This document shows positions 54,112 to 62,946 of a DNA stretch of 64,000 nucleotides, in pieces. Source of the stretch: Streptomyces sp. CG1. Its GTDB lineage: Bacteria; Actinomycetota; Actinomycetes; Streptomycetales; Streptomycetaceae. The notes beneath the pieces were generated by a model, which was given only the letters and a program-made list of their open reading frames with translations, was not told where the DNA came from and searched no databases. A program made the translations under genes and the position numbers. How positions within the stretch are numbered: the stretch's first letter is position 1; each line of letters opens with the position of its first letter. The DNA is taken from NCBI RefSeq assembly GCF_041080625.1, contig NZ_CP163518.1, positions 7,309,501 through 7,373,500 on the forward strand, written 5' to 3'.

Positions 54112-57100
54112 GTGCACCTCAAGGCCCTGACCCTGCGCGGGTTCAAGTCGTTCGCGTCAGCGACCACGCTCCGGTTCGAACCGGGCATCACGTGTGTCGT
54201 CGGACCGAACGGCTCGGGCAAGTCCAATGTCGTGGACGCGCTCAGCTGGGTCATGGGCGAACAGGGCGCCAAGTCGCTGCGCGGCGGCAAGATGGAGGAC
54301 GTCATCTTCGCCGGCACGACCGGCCGCCCCCCACTGGGCCGCGCCGAGGTGTCCCTGACCATCGACAACTCCGACGGGGCGCTGCCCATCGAGTACGCCG
54401 AGGTCACCATCACGCGGATCATGTTCCGCAACGGCGGCAGCGAGTACCAGATCAACGGCGACACGTGCCGCCTGCTGGACATCCAGGAGCTGTTGAGCGA
54501 CTCGGGTATCGGCCGGGAGATGCACGTCATCGTCGGCCAGGGCCAGCTCGACTCCGTCCTGCACGCGGATCCGATGGGCCGGCGGGCCTTCATCGAAGAG
54601 GCCGCCGGTGTGCTGAAGCACCGCAAGCGCAAGGAGAAGGCCCTGCGCAAGCTGGACGCGATGCAGGCCAACCTCGCGCGCGTGCAGGACCTGACGGACG
54701 AGCTGCGCCGCCAGCTCAAGCCTCTGGGCCGACAGGCCGCCGTGGCCCGCAGGGCCGCCGTCATCCAGGCGGACCTGCGCGACGCCCGGCTCCGCCTCCT
54801 CGCCGACGATCTCGTACGACTGCGTCAGGCGCTGCAGACCGAGGTCGCCGACGAGGCCGCCCTCAAGGAACGCAAGGAAGCCGCCGAGCAGGAGCTGAAG
54901 AAGGCACTCCAGCGCGAGGCCCTGCTCGAGGACGAGGTACGACAGCTCACGCCCCGCCTGCAGCGCGCCCAGCAGACCTGGTACGAGCTGTCCCAGCTGG
55001 CCGAACGCGTCCGCGGCACGATCTCGCTGGCCGACGCACGCGTCAAGAGCGCGACGTCCGCACCTCCCGACGAACGCCGGGGCCGTGACCCCGAGGACCT
55101 GGAGCGCGAGGCCGCCCGCATCCGCGAGCAGGAGGCCGAGCTGGAGGCGGCCCTCGAGGCGGCCGAGCGCGCCCTCGACGACACCGTCGCCCACCGCGCC
55201 GAACTGGAACGGGAGCTGGCCGTCGAGGAGCGCCGCCTCAAGGACGTCGCCCGCGCCATCGCCGACCGCCGCGAGGGCCTGGCCCGCCTGAACGGCCAGG
55301 TCAACGCGGCCCGCTCGCGCGCCGCCTCCGCCCAGGCCGAGATCGACCGCCTGGCCACGGCCCGCGACGAGGCACAGGAGCGCGCCACCCGGGCCCAGGA
55401 GGAGTACGAGACGCTCAAGGCCGAGGTCGACGGCCTCGACGCGGACGACGCGAACCTGGCCGAGCGGCACGACGCGGCCAAGCGCCGGCTGGCGGAGGCG
55501 GAAGCGGCACTGAGCGCCGCCCGAGAGGCGGCCACCGCGGCCGAACGCAGCCGCGCCGCCACCCAGGCCCGCCACGAGGCGCTGGCGCTGGGCCTGCGTC
55601 GCAAGGACGGCACCGGAATACTGCTGGGCGCACGGGACCGACTGACGGGCGTCCTCGGTCCGGCGGCAGAACTGCTGACGGTCACCCCGGGCTACGAAGT
55701 ACCGCTGGCAGCAGCTTTCGGCGCGGCGGCGGACGCGATCGCCGTATCGACTCCGGCATCAGCGGCAGAAGCGATCCGCCTCCTGCGCAAGCAGGACGGC
55801 GGCCGAGCGGCGCTGCTCCTGGCGGGCGCCCCGGACGAGCCGACGCCGGGGCCGGCACCCCAAAGCGGCGCGGGGCAGCATCAGCATGTGGCTGCGCCGG
55901 GCGCGACCAGCCACGACGAACCCGCACACGACCGACGGCCAGGCGCCCCCTTCTTCGCAGCGGAGCTGGTCCGCGGCCCTGCCGAGCTGATGCCCGCCGT
56001 CCGCCGCATCCTGCGAGGAATCGTGGTCGTCGAGACCCTGGAGGACGCCGAAGGCCTCGTCTACACACACCCGGAACTCACCGCCGTAACCGCCGAAGGC
56101 GACCTCCTCGGTGCCCACTTCGCGCACGGCGGATCGGCCGGCGCACCGAGCCTGCTGGAGGTGCAGGCCTCCGTCGACGAGGCCGCGGCCGAGCTGGCCG
56201 AGCTGGCGGTCCGCTGCGAGGACCTGGCCGGGGCACAGCACACGGCGACCGAGCGCCGCAGGGAGGCCGCCGCCCTCGTAGAAGAAATCGGCGAGCGCCG
56301 CCGGGCCGCCGACCGGGAGAAGTCGGCCGTGGCCCAGCAGCTCGGCCGGCTCGCCGGGCAGGCGCGGGGCGCCGCCGGAGAGGCCGAACGCTCCGCCGCG
56401 GCCGCCGCACGTGCGCAGGAGGCGCTGGACAAGGCCGTACAGGAGGCCGAGGAGCTGGCCGAGCGGCTGGCGGTGGCCGAGGAGATGCCCGTCGAGGAGG
56501 AGCCGGACACCTCCGTGCGCGACCGGCTCGCCGCCGACGGCGCCAATGCCCGCCAGACCGAGATGGAGGCCCGGCTCCAGGTCCGTACCCACGAGGAGCG
56601 GGTCAAGGGGCTCGCGGGACGGGCCGACTCGCTGGACCGGGCCGCCCGCGCGGAGCGCGAGGCACGCACGCGTGCCGAGCAGCGCCGCGCCCGGCTGCGC
56701 CATGAGGCGGCCGTCGCCGAGGCCGTCGCCTCCGGCGCCCGCCAGTTGCTCGCGCACATCGACGTGTCCCTCGCCCGCGCCGCGCAGGAACGCTCCGCCG
56801 CCGAGGCCGCGAAGGCGCGGCGGGAACAGGAGCTGACCACCGCGCGCACCCAGGGACGTGACCTCAAGGCCGAGCTCGACAAGCTCACCGACTCCGTTCA
56901 CCGCGGCGAGGTACTCGGCGCCGAGAAGCGGCTGCGGATCGAGCAGTTGGAGAGCAAGGCGCTGGAGGAGCTGGGCGTGGAGCCGGCGGGGCTCGTGGAG
57001 GAGTACGGCCCGCACCAGCTGGTGCCGCCCTCGCCCCCCGCCGAGGGCGAGGACCTGCCGGAGGACCCCGAGCACCCGCGCAACCAGCCGAAGCCCTTCC

Positions 57101-57747
57101 ACCGGGCCGAGCAGGAGCGCCGGCTCAAGGCCGCCGAGCGGGCGTACCAGCAGCTGGGCAAGGTCAACCCGCTGGCGCTGGAGGAGTTCGCGGCGCTGGA
57201 GGAGCGGCACAAGTTCCTCAGCGAGCAGCTGGAGGACCTGAAGAAGACCCGCGCCGACCTGCTTCAGGTGGTGAAGGAGGTCGACGAGCGCGTCGAGCAG
57301 GTCTTCACCGAGGCCTACCGGGACACCGCCCGCGAGTTCGAGGGCGTCTTCAGCCGGCTCTTCCCGGGCGGCGAGGGACGGCTGATCCTGACCGATCCCG
57401 ACAACATGCTCACCACCGGTGTGGACGTCGAGGCGCGTCCGCCCGGCAAGAAGGTCAAGCGGCTCTCCCTGCTCTCCGGCGGTGAGCGCTCGCTGACGGC
57501 CGTGGCGCTGCTGGTGTCGATCTTCAAGGCGCGGCCGAGCCCGTTCTATGTGATGGACGAGGTCGAGGCGGCTCTGGACGACACCAACCTCCAGCGGCTG
57601 ATCCGGATCATGCAGGAGCTGCAGGAGGCCTCGCAGCTGATCGTGATCACGCACCAGAAGCGCACGATGGAGGTCGCCGACGCGCTCTACGGCGTGTCCA
57701 TGCAGGGCGACGGCGTGTCCAAGGTCATTTCTCAGCGGCTTCGCTAG
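54112..57747 (+). CDS. smc: Chromosome segregation protein SMC
   Basis: GTG 54112 gives 1211 aa. Order: N-terminal ATPase half (VVGPNGSGKSNVVDALSWVM), coiled coil, hinge ~500-690, second coiled coil, C-terminal half with signature LSLLSGGERSLTAVALL and Walker B FYVMDEVEAALDD. It organises and segregates chromosomes with ScpA/ScpB. Residues ~583-607 inside the hinge (PAPQSGAGQHQHVAAPGATS, HDEP) are encoded by a copy of a dispersed GC-rich element, an in-frame insertion between recognisable hinge segments. Confidence 0.96.
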   Translation: MHLKALTLRGFKSFASATTLRFEPGITCVVGPNGSGKSNVVDALSWVMGEQGAKSLRGGKMEDVIFAGTTGRPPLGRAEVSLTIDNSDGALPIEYAEVTITRIMFRNGGSEYQINGDTCRLLDIQELLSDSGIGREMHVIVGQGQLDSVLHADPMGRRAFIEEAAGVLKHRKRKEKALRKLDAMQANLARVQDLTDELRRQLKPLGRQAAVARRAAVIQADLRDARLRLLADDLVRLRQALQTEVADEAALKERKEAAEQELKKALQREALLEDEVRQLTPRLQRAQQTWYELSQLAERVRGTISLADARVKSATSAPPDERRGRDPEDLEREAARIREQEAELEAALEAAERALDDTVAHRAELERELAVEERRLKDVARAIADRREGLARLNGQVNAARSRAASAQAEIDRLATARDEAQERATRAQEEYETLKAEVDGLDADDANLAERHDAAKRRLAEAEAALSAAREAATAAERSRAATQARHEALALGLRRKDGTGILLGARDRLTGVLGPAAELLTVTPGYEVPLAAAFGAAADAIAVSTPASAAEAIRLLRKQDGGRAALLLAGAPDEPTPGPAPQSGAGQHQHVAAPGATSHDEPAHDRRPGAPFFAAELVRGPAELMPAVRRILRGIVVVETLEDAEGLVYTHPELTAVTAEGDLLGAHFAHGGSAGAPSLLEVQASVDEAAAELAELAVRCEDLAGAQHTATERRREAAALVEEIGERRRAADREKSAVAQQLGRLAGQARGAAGEAERSAAAAARAQEALDKAVQEAEELAERLAVAEEMPVEEEPDTSVRDRLAADGANARQTEMEARLQVRTHEERVKGLAGRADSLDRAARAEREARTRAEQRRARLRHEAAVAEAVASGARQLLAHIDVSLARAAQERSAAEAAKARREQELTTARTQGRDLKAELDKLTDSVHRGEVLGAEKRLRIEQLESKALEELGVEPAGLVEEYGPHQLVPPSPPAEGEDLPEDPEHPRNQPKPFHRAEQERRLKAAERAYQQLGKVNPLALEEFAALEERHKFLSEQLEDLKKTRADLLQVVKEVDERVEQVFTEAYRDTAREFEGVFSRLFPGGEGRLILTDPDNMLTTGVDVEARPPGKKVKRLSLLSGGERSLTAVALLVSIFKARPSPFYVMDEVEAALDDTNLQRLIRIMQELQEASQLIVITHQKRTMEVADALYGVSMQGDGVSKVISQRLR
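55858..55930 (+). repeat. Dispersed GC-rich element, copy C, inside the smc hinge
   Basis: The stretch carries GGCGCGGGGCAGCATCAGCA, then TGTGGCTGCGCCGGGCGCGA, then CCAGCCACGACGAACCCGCA. The same blocks in the same order form copies A and B outside genes. It keeps the smc frame open. Confidence 0.75.
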
Positions 57748-57764
57748 CCGATTCAAGATCAACT

Positions 57765-57795
57765 CACCCTGTGTTCAAAAAGTGAACGCAGGGTG
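57765..57795 (+). terminator. Terminator after smc
   Basis: CACCCTGTGTTCA (57765-57777) pairs with TGAACGCAGGGTG (57783-57795) with one G-T wobble, over a 5-nt A-rich loop. It starts 18 bp after the stop. Confidence 0.7.
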
Positions 57796-57831
57796 TCTCG
57801 GAATATCTGATAGCTCACAGCGGCTGAACTA

Positions 57832-57859
57832 TTGACTTCGAAACTTGAAGGCATAGTCT
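57832..57859 (+). promoter_or_regulatory. Predicted promoter of glcP
   Basis: TTGACT (57832-57837) and TAGTCT (57854-57859) are spaced by 16 bp, ~113 bp upstream of the start codon, in an AT-rich stretch. Confidence 0.5.
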
Positions 57860-57971
57860 CTGCAACGTTGCTTTTACCTTCAGGTGTGAGCGCAGTCCCG
57901 TGTGCGCCACTTGAACCTGACAGGGCTCGCCCCCCACCCCGGCAGCGTTGCCGCGGCCCGAGGAGATACAC

Positions 57972-59390
57972 GTGACCAGCACAGCGCAGGCACCTCAGTC
58001 AGGAGCCAGGACGGCTCATCCCGAGCATCTCGGGCACGTCATCTTCATCGCAGCGGCTGCCGCCATGGGCGGTTTCCTCTTCGGTTACGACAGCTCCGTG
58101 ATCAACGGTGCCGTCGAGGCCATCCGCGGGCGCTACGTCATCGGCTCCGCGGCCCTCGCCCAGGTCATCGCGGTCGCTCTGATCGGGTGTGCCATCGGCG
58201 CCGCCTACGCCGGCCGCATAGCCGACCGGATCGGCCGCATCCGTGTCATGCAGATCGCCGCCGTCCTGTTCACGGTGAGCGCCATCGGCTCGGCGCTGCC
58301 CTTCTCGCTGTGGGACTTCGCCCTCTGGCGCATCGTCGGCGGCTTCGCCATCGGCATGGCCTCCGTGATCGGCCCGGCCTACATCGCCGAGGTCGCCCCG
58401 CCCGCCTACCGGGGCCGGCTCGGCTCCTTCCAGCAGGCCGCGATCGTCGTCGGCATCGCCATCTCCCAGCTGGTCAACTGGGGCCTGCTCAACGCCGCCG
58501 GCGGCAACCAGCGCGGCCACCTGATGGGCCTGGAGGCCTGGCAGGTCATGCTCGGCGTCATGGTCATCCCGGCCGTTCTCTACGGTCTGCTCTCCTTCGC
58601 GATCCCCGAGTCTCCCCGCTTCCTGCTCTCCGTCGGCAAGCGTGAGCGGGCCAAGGAGATCCTCGCCGAGGTCGAGGGCCAGAGCACCGACCTGGACGCC
58701 CGCGTCGCCGAGATCGAGCACGCGATGAAGAGCGAGCACAAGTCCACCTTCAAGGACCTGCTCGGCGGCGGCTTCTTCTTCAAGCCGATCGTCTGGATCG
58801 GTATCGGCCTGTCGGTCTTCCAGCAGTTCGTCGGCATCAACGTCGCGTTCTACTACTCCTCCACGCTCTGGCAGTCGGTCGGCGTCGACCCGACGGACTC
58901 GTTCTTCTATTCCTTCACGACGTCGATCATCAACATCATCGGCACCGTGATCGCGATGATCTTCGTGGACCGCGTCGGCCGCAAGCCGCTCGCCCTCATC
59001 GGTTCGGTCGGCATGGTCGTCGGTCTCGCACTGGAGGCCTGGGCGTTCAGCTCCCACCTGGTCGACGGCAAGCTCCCGACGACCCAGGGCTGGGTCGCCC
59101 TGATCGCCGCCCACGTGTTCGTCCTCTTCTTCGCCCTGTCCTGGGGCGTGGTGGTCTGGGTCTTCCTCGGCGAGATGTTCCCGAACAAGATCCGCGCCGC
59201 CGCCCTGGGTGTGGCCGCCTCCGCGCAGTGGATCGCCAACTGGGCCATCACCGCGAGCTTCCCGTCGCTGGCCGACTGGAACCTCTCCGGCACGTACGTC
59301 ATCTACACGATCTTCGCCGCGCTCTCCATCCCGTTCGTCCTGAAGTTCGTCAAGGAGACGAAGGGCAAGGCGCTGGAGGAGATGGGCTGA
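57972..59390 (+). CDS. glcP: Major facilitator sugar (glucose) permease
   Basis: GTG 57972, behind AGGAGATACAC, gives 472 aa, the length of S. coelicolor GlcP as I recall. Sugar-porter signatures are FLFGYDSSVINGAVEAIRGR, RIADRIGRIRVMQIAAVLF, PESPRFLLSVGKRERAKEIL, QQFVGINVAFYYSSTL and VKETKGKALEEM. Twelve membrane segments are expected; it takes up glucose with protons. In Streptomyces this permease feeds glucose kinase-linked carbon repression. Confidence 0.93.
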   Translation: MTSTAQAPQSGARTAHPEHLGHVIFIAAAAAMGGFLFGYDSSVINGAVEAIRGRYVIGSAALAQVIAVALIGCAIGAAYAGRIADRIGRIRVMQIAAVLFTVSAIGSALPFSLWDFALWRIVGGFAIGMASVIGPAYIAEVAPPAYRGRLGSFQQAAIVVGIAISQLVNWGLLNAAGGNQRGHLMGLEAWQVMLGVMVIPAVLYGLLSFAIPESPRFLLSVGKRERAKEILAEVEGQSTDLDARVAEIEHAMKSEHKSTFKDLLGGGFFFKPIVWIGIGLSVFQQFVGINVAFYYSSTLWQSVGVDPTDSFFYSFTTSIINIIGTVIAMIFVDRVGRKPLALIGSVGMVVGLALEAWAFSSHLVDGKLPTTQGWVALIAAHVFVLFFALSWGVVVWVFLGEMFPNKIRAAALGVAASAQWIANWAITASFPSLADWNLSGTYVIYTIFAALSIPFVLKFVKETKGKALEEMG

Positions 59391-59446
59391 GGCCCGCAGT
59401 CCCGAGGAGACGGGCCCAGACCCCGCTGCCCTTCTCCTCGTACCGT

Positions 59447-59487
59447 CCGCCGCCCCCGCTCGGCCACTGACCGAGCGGGGGCGGCGG
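59447..59487 (+). terminator. Terminator after glcP
   Basis: A perfect 17-bp stem, CCGCCGCCCCCGCTCGG (59447-59463) with CCGAGCGGGGGCGGCGG (59471-59487), is followed by TCTCTTTG. Confidence 0.85.
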
Positions 59488-59506
59488 TCTCTTTGTCCGC
59501 TCGCCC

Positions 59507-59884
59507 TCACCAGATGAGGACGCCACCGCCGATCTCCAGGGCCTTGTGGGCGCTCTCCTCGATGATCCGCAGGCGGGTCTCGATCTGATGCCGGTGCTCC
59601 TGCACCGTGCGCGGTCGGCGGGTGCCGCGCGCGACCGCGTCGAGACGGGTGCGCAGCAGGGCGACCTCACGCAGGAACTCCGGCACGTCCCCTGCCTCCA
59701 CATAGAGATCGTCCTCGGCCAGCAGGGGTAGGAACCGGGCGCCGAGCGCGCGCACGAACTCGTGTCCCCACACCGTCGTGCGCCACGACTCGAAGCCGCC
59801 GGACCGGTATACGTCGTCCGGCACGTCGAGCATCCGGATCTCTCCGTCCGGCTCGCGGACGAACACTTCCACCAACAGACTCAT
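59507..59884 (-). CDS. Small protein, function unknown
   Basis: ATG 59884 gives 125 aa (MSLLVEVFVREPDGEIRMLD ... EIGGGVLIW). The first half looks like small beta strands with many acidic residues (LDVPDDVYRSGGFESWRTTV). The second half is helical and basic (REVALLRTRLDAVARGTRRP, RLRIIEESAHKALEIGGG). I do not recognise a family; immunity proteins and phage-derived proteins can look like this. It lies downstream of the luciferase-like gene on the same strand, 53 bp away. Confidence 0.7.
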   Translation of the reverse strand: MSLLVEVFVREPDGEIRMLDVPDDVYRSGGFESWRTTVWGHEFVRALGARFLPLLAEDDLYVEAGDVPEFLREVALLRTRLDAVARGTRRPRTVQEHRHQIETRLRIIEESAHKALEIGGGVLIW

Positions 59885-59937
59885 GACGGCAGTCGACCAC
59901 CGCCGACCCCGACCCGACCACCGGTTGCCGCCGCAGC

Positions 59938-60909
59938 TCAGCCGCCCAGTGCCGGCAGCACCCGCTCCGTGAACAACCGCAGACTGCGCCAGCCCTCCTC
60001 CACCGGCATCCCGCCCGCCAGCGGATGCAGGACGAGGCTGTCCAGCCCCTGTTCCGCGCACTGCTCCGGTGTGAGGATCCGGTACACGCCCTCCGTGCGC
60101 AGTTCCTCCACCGTCGTGGCCGCGGACTTCACCGCCGAGCGGATCTGCCCCGACTGCCAGGAGGCGTACGTCCGGGCCTCGTGCAGGAAATGCTCGCCGT
60201 AGACGGACCACGCCCGGTCCGGGTCCTCGGCGACGTGCAGGAGCGGGGTCTCGGCGGCCGGCATCATCGTCCAGCCCTCGGTGCCGTACTCGGTGAGCTT
60301 CTCCTTGTAGTACGCCTCCAGCTCCGGCAGATGCGCGCTCGGGAAGAACGGCAGGCCGAGCCGGGCGGCCCGGCGGGCGGCGGCCTTCGAGGAGCCGCCG
60401 ACCAGCAGGAGCGGGTGCGGGGCGGTGTACGGGCGCGGGGTGAGTCGTACCGTGCGGCCCCGGTACGTGAACTCCTCGCCGGTCCACGCCTTCAGCAGGG
60501 TCTCCAGCAGTTCGTCCTGGAGCCGGCCCCGGCGCTTCCAGTCCACGTCGAACAGCGCGTACTCCTCGGGCCGATAGCCGATCCCGGCCACCGTCACCAG
60601 CCGCCCGCCGCTCAGCAGGTCCAGTACGGCGATCTCCTCGGCCAGCCGCAGCGGGTCGTGCAGCGGGCCGATCACCGCCGACACCGTCACGGCGATGTTC
60701 CGGGTCGCCCCGAACACCGCGCCCGCGAAGGCGAACGGCGACGGCAGCCAGTTGTTCTCGGCGCCGTGGTGCTCCTCGGTCTGCACGGTGCTGATCCCGT
60801 GCTCGTCCGCGTAACGGGCCATCTCCAGGGCGGCCCGGTAGCGGGCGGAGAGGGCGGCGGGGGAGGCGCCGGGAGCGACGAGGTTGAAACGGACGACCGT
60901 GACGGGCAT
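59938..60909 (-). CDS. Luciferase-like (LLM class) flavin-dependent oxidoreductase
   Basis: ATG 60909 gives 323 aa. LLM motifs are MARYADEHGISTVQTEEHHG, NIAVTVSAVIGPLHDPLRLA, LDLLSGGRLVTVAGIGYRPE and the loop LLVGGSSKAAARRAARLGLP. The family uses FMNH2 or F420 from the cytosol to oxidise or reduce organic substrates; substrate is unknown. Its leader has a 10-bp hairpin (60915-60947), and a palindrome TGACGTTACGTCA (60954-60966) lies upstream. Confidence 0.88.
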   Translation of the reverse strand: MPVTVVRFNLVAPGASPAALSARYRAALEMARYADEHGISTVQTEEHHGAENNWLPSPFAFAGAVFGATRNIAVTVSAVIGPLHDPLRLAEEIAVLDLLSGGRLVTVAGIGYRPEEYALFDVDWKRRGRLQDELLETLLKAWTGEEFTYRGRTVRLTPRPYTAPHPLLLVGGSSKAAARRAARLGLPFFPSAHLPELEAYYKEKLTEYGTEGWTMMPAAETPLLHVAEDPDRAWSVYGEHFLHEARTYASWQSGQIRSAVKSAATTVEELRTEGVYRILTPEQCAEQGLDSLVLHPLAGGMPVEEGWRSLRLFTERVLPALGG

Positions 60910-60914
60910 GGGAA

Positions 60915-60947
60915 GTCCCCCTCCGGTGCGATGCGGTGGAGGGGGAC
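60915..60947 (-). promoter_or_regulatory. Hairpin in the leader of the luciferase-like gene
   Basis: GTCCCCCTCC (60915-60924) pairs perfectly with GGAGGGGGAC (60938-60947). On the minus strand it precedes the start codon by 5 bp and includes the GGAGGGGGAC ribosome-site-like run, so it could limit translation. Confidence 0.45.
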
Positions 60948-60953
60948 GGTAGC

Positions 60954-60966
60954 TGACGTTACGTCA
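60954..60966. promoter_or_regulatory. Palindrome TGACG-TTA-CGTCA
   Basis: Arms 60954-60958 and 60962-60966. It lies between the divergent luciferase-like gene (start 60909) and the 64-aa gene (start 61002) and fits a TetR- or GntR-type operator. Confidence 0.45.
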
Positions 60967-61001
60967 GATGGCCATGGGGAGGCGGGAGATAGGCTCACGG
61001 G

Positions 61002-61196
61002 ATGACCGAAACCGTACCCACCGATCCGCGGGCGGAGGCCGACCGGGGCCGCATCGCCCTGTGGCTCGACCCGGACGACCTGCGGTGGCTCGCCCGCCAC
61101 TGCCGCTGCCCGGACGACGCCGAGCAGGACGTGCGGGACCGGTGCGCCCGTCTGCGGTTCCGGGCGGGCGCGGCCCTGCACAAGAGCGGCCTCTGA
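61002..61196 (+). CDS. Small protein with Cys pair, function unknown
   Basis: ATG 61002 gives 64 aa (MTETVPTDPRAEADRGRIAL). The core LWLDPDDLRWLARHCRCPDD is highly ordered, with CRC and a third Cys in VRDRCARLRF. Helical, with no signal peptide. I recall similar small actinobacterial proteins without known role. Divergent from the luciferase-like gene and convergent with the permease gene 12 bp away. Confidence 0.7.
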   Translation: MTETVPTDPRAEADRGRIALWLDPDDLRWLARHCRCPDDAEQDVRDRCARLRFRAGAALHKSGL

Positions 61197-61208
61197 GGCT
61201 GAGCCGTC

Positions 61209-62660
61209 CTACGCGTCGACGGTCGCGGGCTCCACGGCCGGCTCGGCGGCCGGCGCCGGCTTCACCACCGCCGGCTTCGGCAGGATCAGATACAGCAGAC
61301 CCGAGATCACGATCGTGGCGACCCAGCCGAGGCCGTACTCGCCGATGACGTTGTTCTTCGCGAGCGGGCCGGTGAACCAGTCCGAGGTCGTGAACATCAG
61401 ACCCGAGACCAGGCCGATCGCCCAGGAGGCCACGGCCGCGGGGGAGAAGCCGCCCTTGTACCAGTAGGCGCTGGCGCGGGTGGTGTCGGTCATCGCCTCG
61501 CCGTCGTACTCGGTACGGCGCAGCATGTCCGCGCCGAAGACACCGACCCAGGCGGAGAAGGCGACCGCCAGCAGCGACAGGAAGGCGATGAAGGAGCCCA
61601 TGAAGCTCGTCGCCACCAGCATCAGCACCCCGCCGAAGATCAGCGAGATCACGGCGTTCACCGAGACCGCCCAGTGGCGCGGCACCTTGAAGCCGAGGGT
61701 CTGCGCGGTGAAGCCCGCCGAGTACATCGACATCGAGTTGATCAGCAGCATGCCGATCAGCGCGATGAACAGGTACGGCACCGCGATCCACGTCGGCAGG
61801 ATCTCGCCGAGGAAGGACACCGGGTCGGTGGCCGAGGCCAGGTCCGGCGTCGAGACCGCCATCACCGCGCCCATCAGGACCATGGGGAGCACGACGATCC
61901 CCGCACCGCCCACCGCCGTGCCCACGATCGCCTTCGAGGACGCCGTGCGCGGCAGATAGCGGGTGAAGTCCGGCGCCGTCGGGATCCAGCTGACACCGCC
62001 CGCCGCGATCATGCCGACACCGGTGATCACCGCGGCCGTGGAGCCGCCGCCGTGGTGCACGACCTTCGACCAGTCGGTGTTGACGGCCAGGTAGACCAGG
62101 ACCAGCACCGAGAAGACGCCGAAGAAATAGGTCGCGTACTTGTTGCACTTCTGCACGGCGTTGATGCCGAGACCGGAGATCGCGAAGGTCGCGACGACGA
62201 ACACCAGCAGCATCACCATGTCCAGCACGCTGTTCGCCTTGAGACCGAACAGGATGTCCAGGATGGTGAGCATCGCGTAGGCGCCGGTGACCGCGTTGAT
62301 CGTCTCCCAGCCCCAGCGCGCGACCCAGATCAGCGAGCCGGGCAGCAGATTGCCGCGCTGGCCGAAGACGGCACGCGAGAGCGCCATACCGGGCGCGCCG
62401 CCCCGCTTGCCGGCGATGCCGATCAGCCCGACCAGGCCGTACGACACGATCGGCGCGGCCACCGCGACGACGAGCGCCTGCCAGATGTTCAGGTGGTACG
62501 CCACGACGAGGCTCGCGCCCATCGTCAGCAGCAGCACGCTGATGTTGGCGCCGACCCAGGTGGGGAACAGCTCACGGGTCTTGGCGGTGCGCTCGTGATC
62601 CGGGACCTGCTCGATGCCTCGGGTCTCGAGAGCGCCTTCGGTCTCGACGGTTTTGGTCAT
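61209..62660 (-). CDS. NCS1-family cytosine/purine permease
   Basis: ATG 62660 gives 483 aa with about 12 membrane segments. NCS1 landmarks are an acidic tail-side N-terminus with RTAKTRELFPTWVGANISVL, GKRGGAPGMALSRAVFGQRG, IWVARWGWETINAVTGAYA and SWIPTAPDFTRYLPRTASSK. The family imports cytosine, purines, hydantoins or thiamine-type bases with H+ or Na+. No deaminase gene is near, so the substrate is open. Confidence 0.9.
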   Translation of the reverse strand: MTKTVETEGALETRGIEQVPDHERTAKTRELFPTWVGANISVLLLTMGASLVVAYHLNIWQALVVAVAAPIVSYGLVGLIGIAGKRGGAPGMALSRAVFGQRGNLLPGSLIWVARWGWETINAVTGAYAMLTILDILFGLKANSVLDMVMLLVFVVATFAISGLGINAVQKCNKYATYFFGVFSVLVLVYLAVNTDWSKVVHHGGGSTAAVITGVGMIAAGGVSWIPTAPDFTRYLPRTASSKAIVGTAVGGAGIVVLPMVLMGAVMAVSTPDLASATDPVSFLGEILPTWIAVPYLFIALIGMLLINSMSMYSAGFTAQTLGFKVPRHWAVSVNAVISLIFGGVLMLVATSFMGSFIAFLSLLAVAFSAWVGVFGADMLRRTEYDGEAMTDTTRASAYWYKGGFSPAAVASWAIGLVSGLMFTTSDWFTGPLAKNNVIGEYGLGWVATIVISGLLYLILPKPAVVKPAPAAEPAVEPATVDA

Positions 62661-62946
62661 GAAGAAATGGCCAGACGTGGGGGGACAGCGGACGATCGGA
62701 CTCTACGCGCGTCAACAGAGTCGCCACCATCGTACTTTGCTCCGACTCCTTGCTTTAAGTGGCCTTTGTCTCTCAGAGGAAGCCACAAACCGACGGCGCC
62801 TGCATACCGGACCCGTTGTGACTCCGCCCCTCGGGGGCTTCCGGCCGGCGCGAGGCCGGACCACGGGCCGGGCCGGGCCGGCGGGGCCTGTGGCCCGCGC
62901 GTGGAACGAACGGCCGAGCGGGGGGTCACGCCATACTGGCCTTGTT

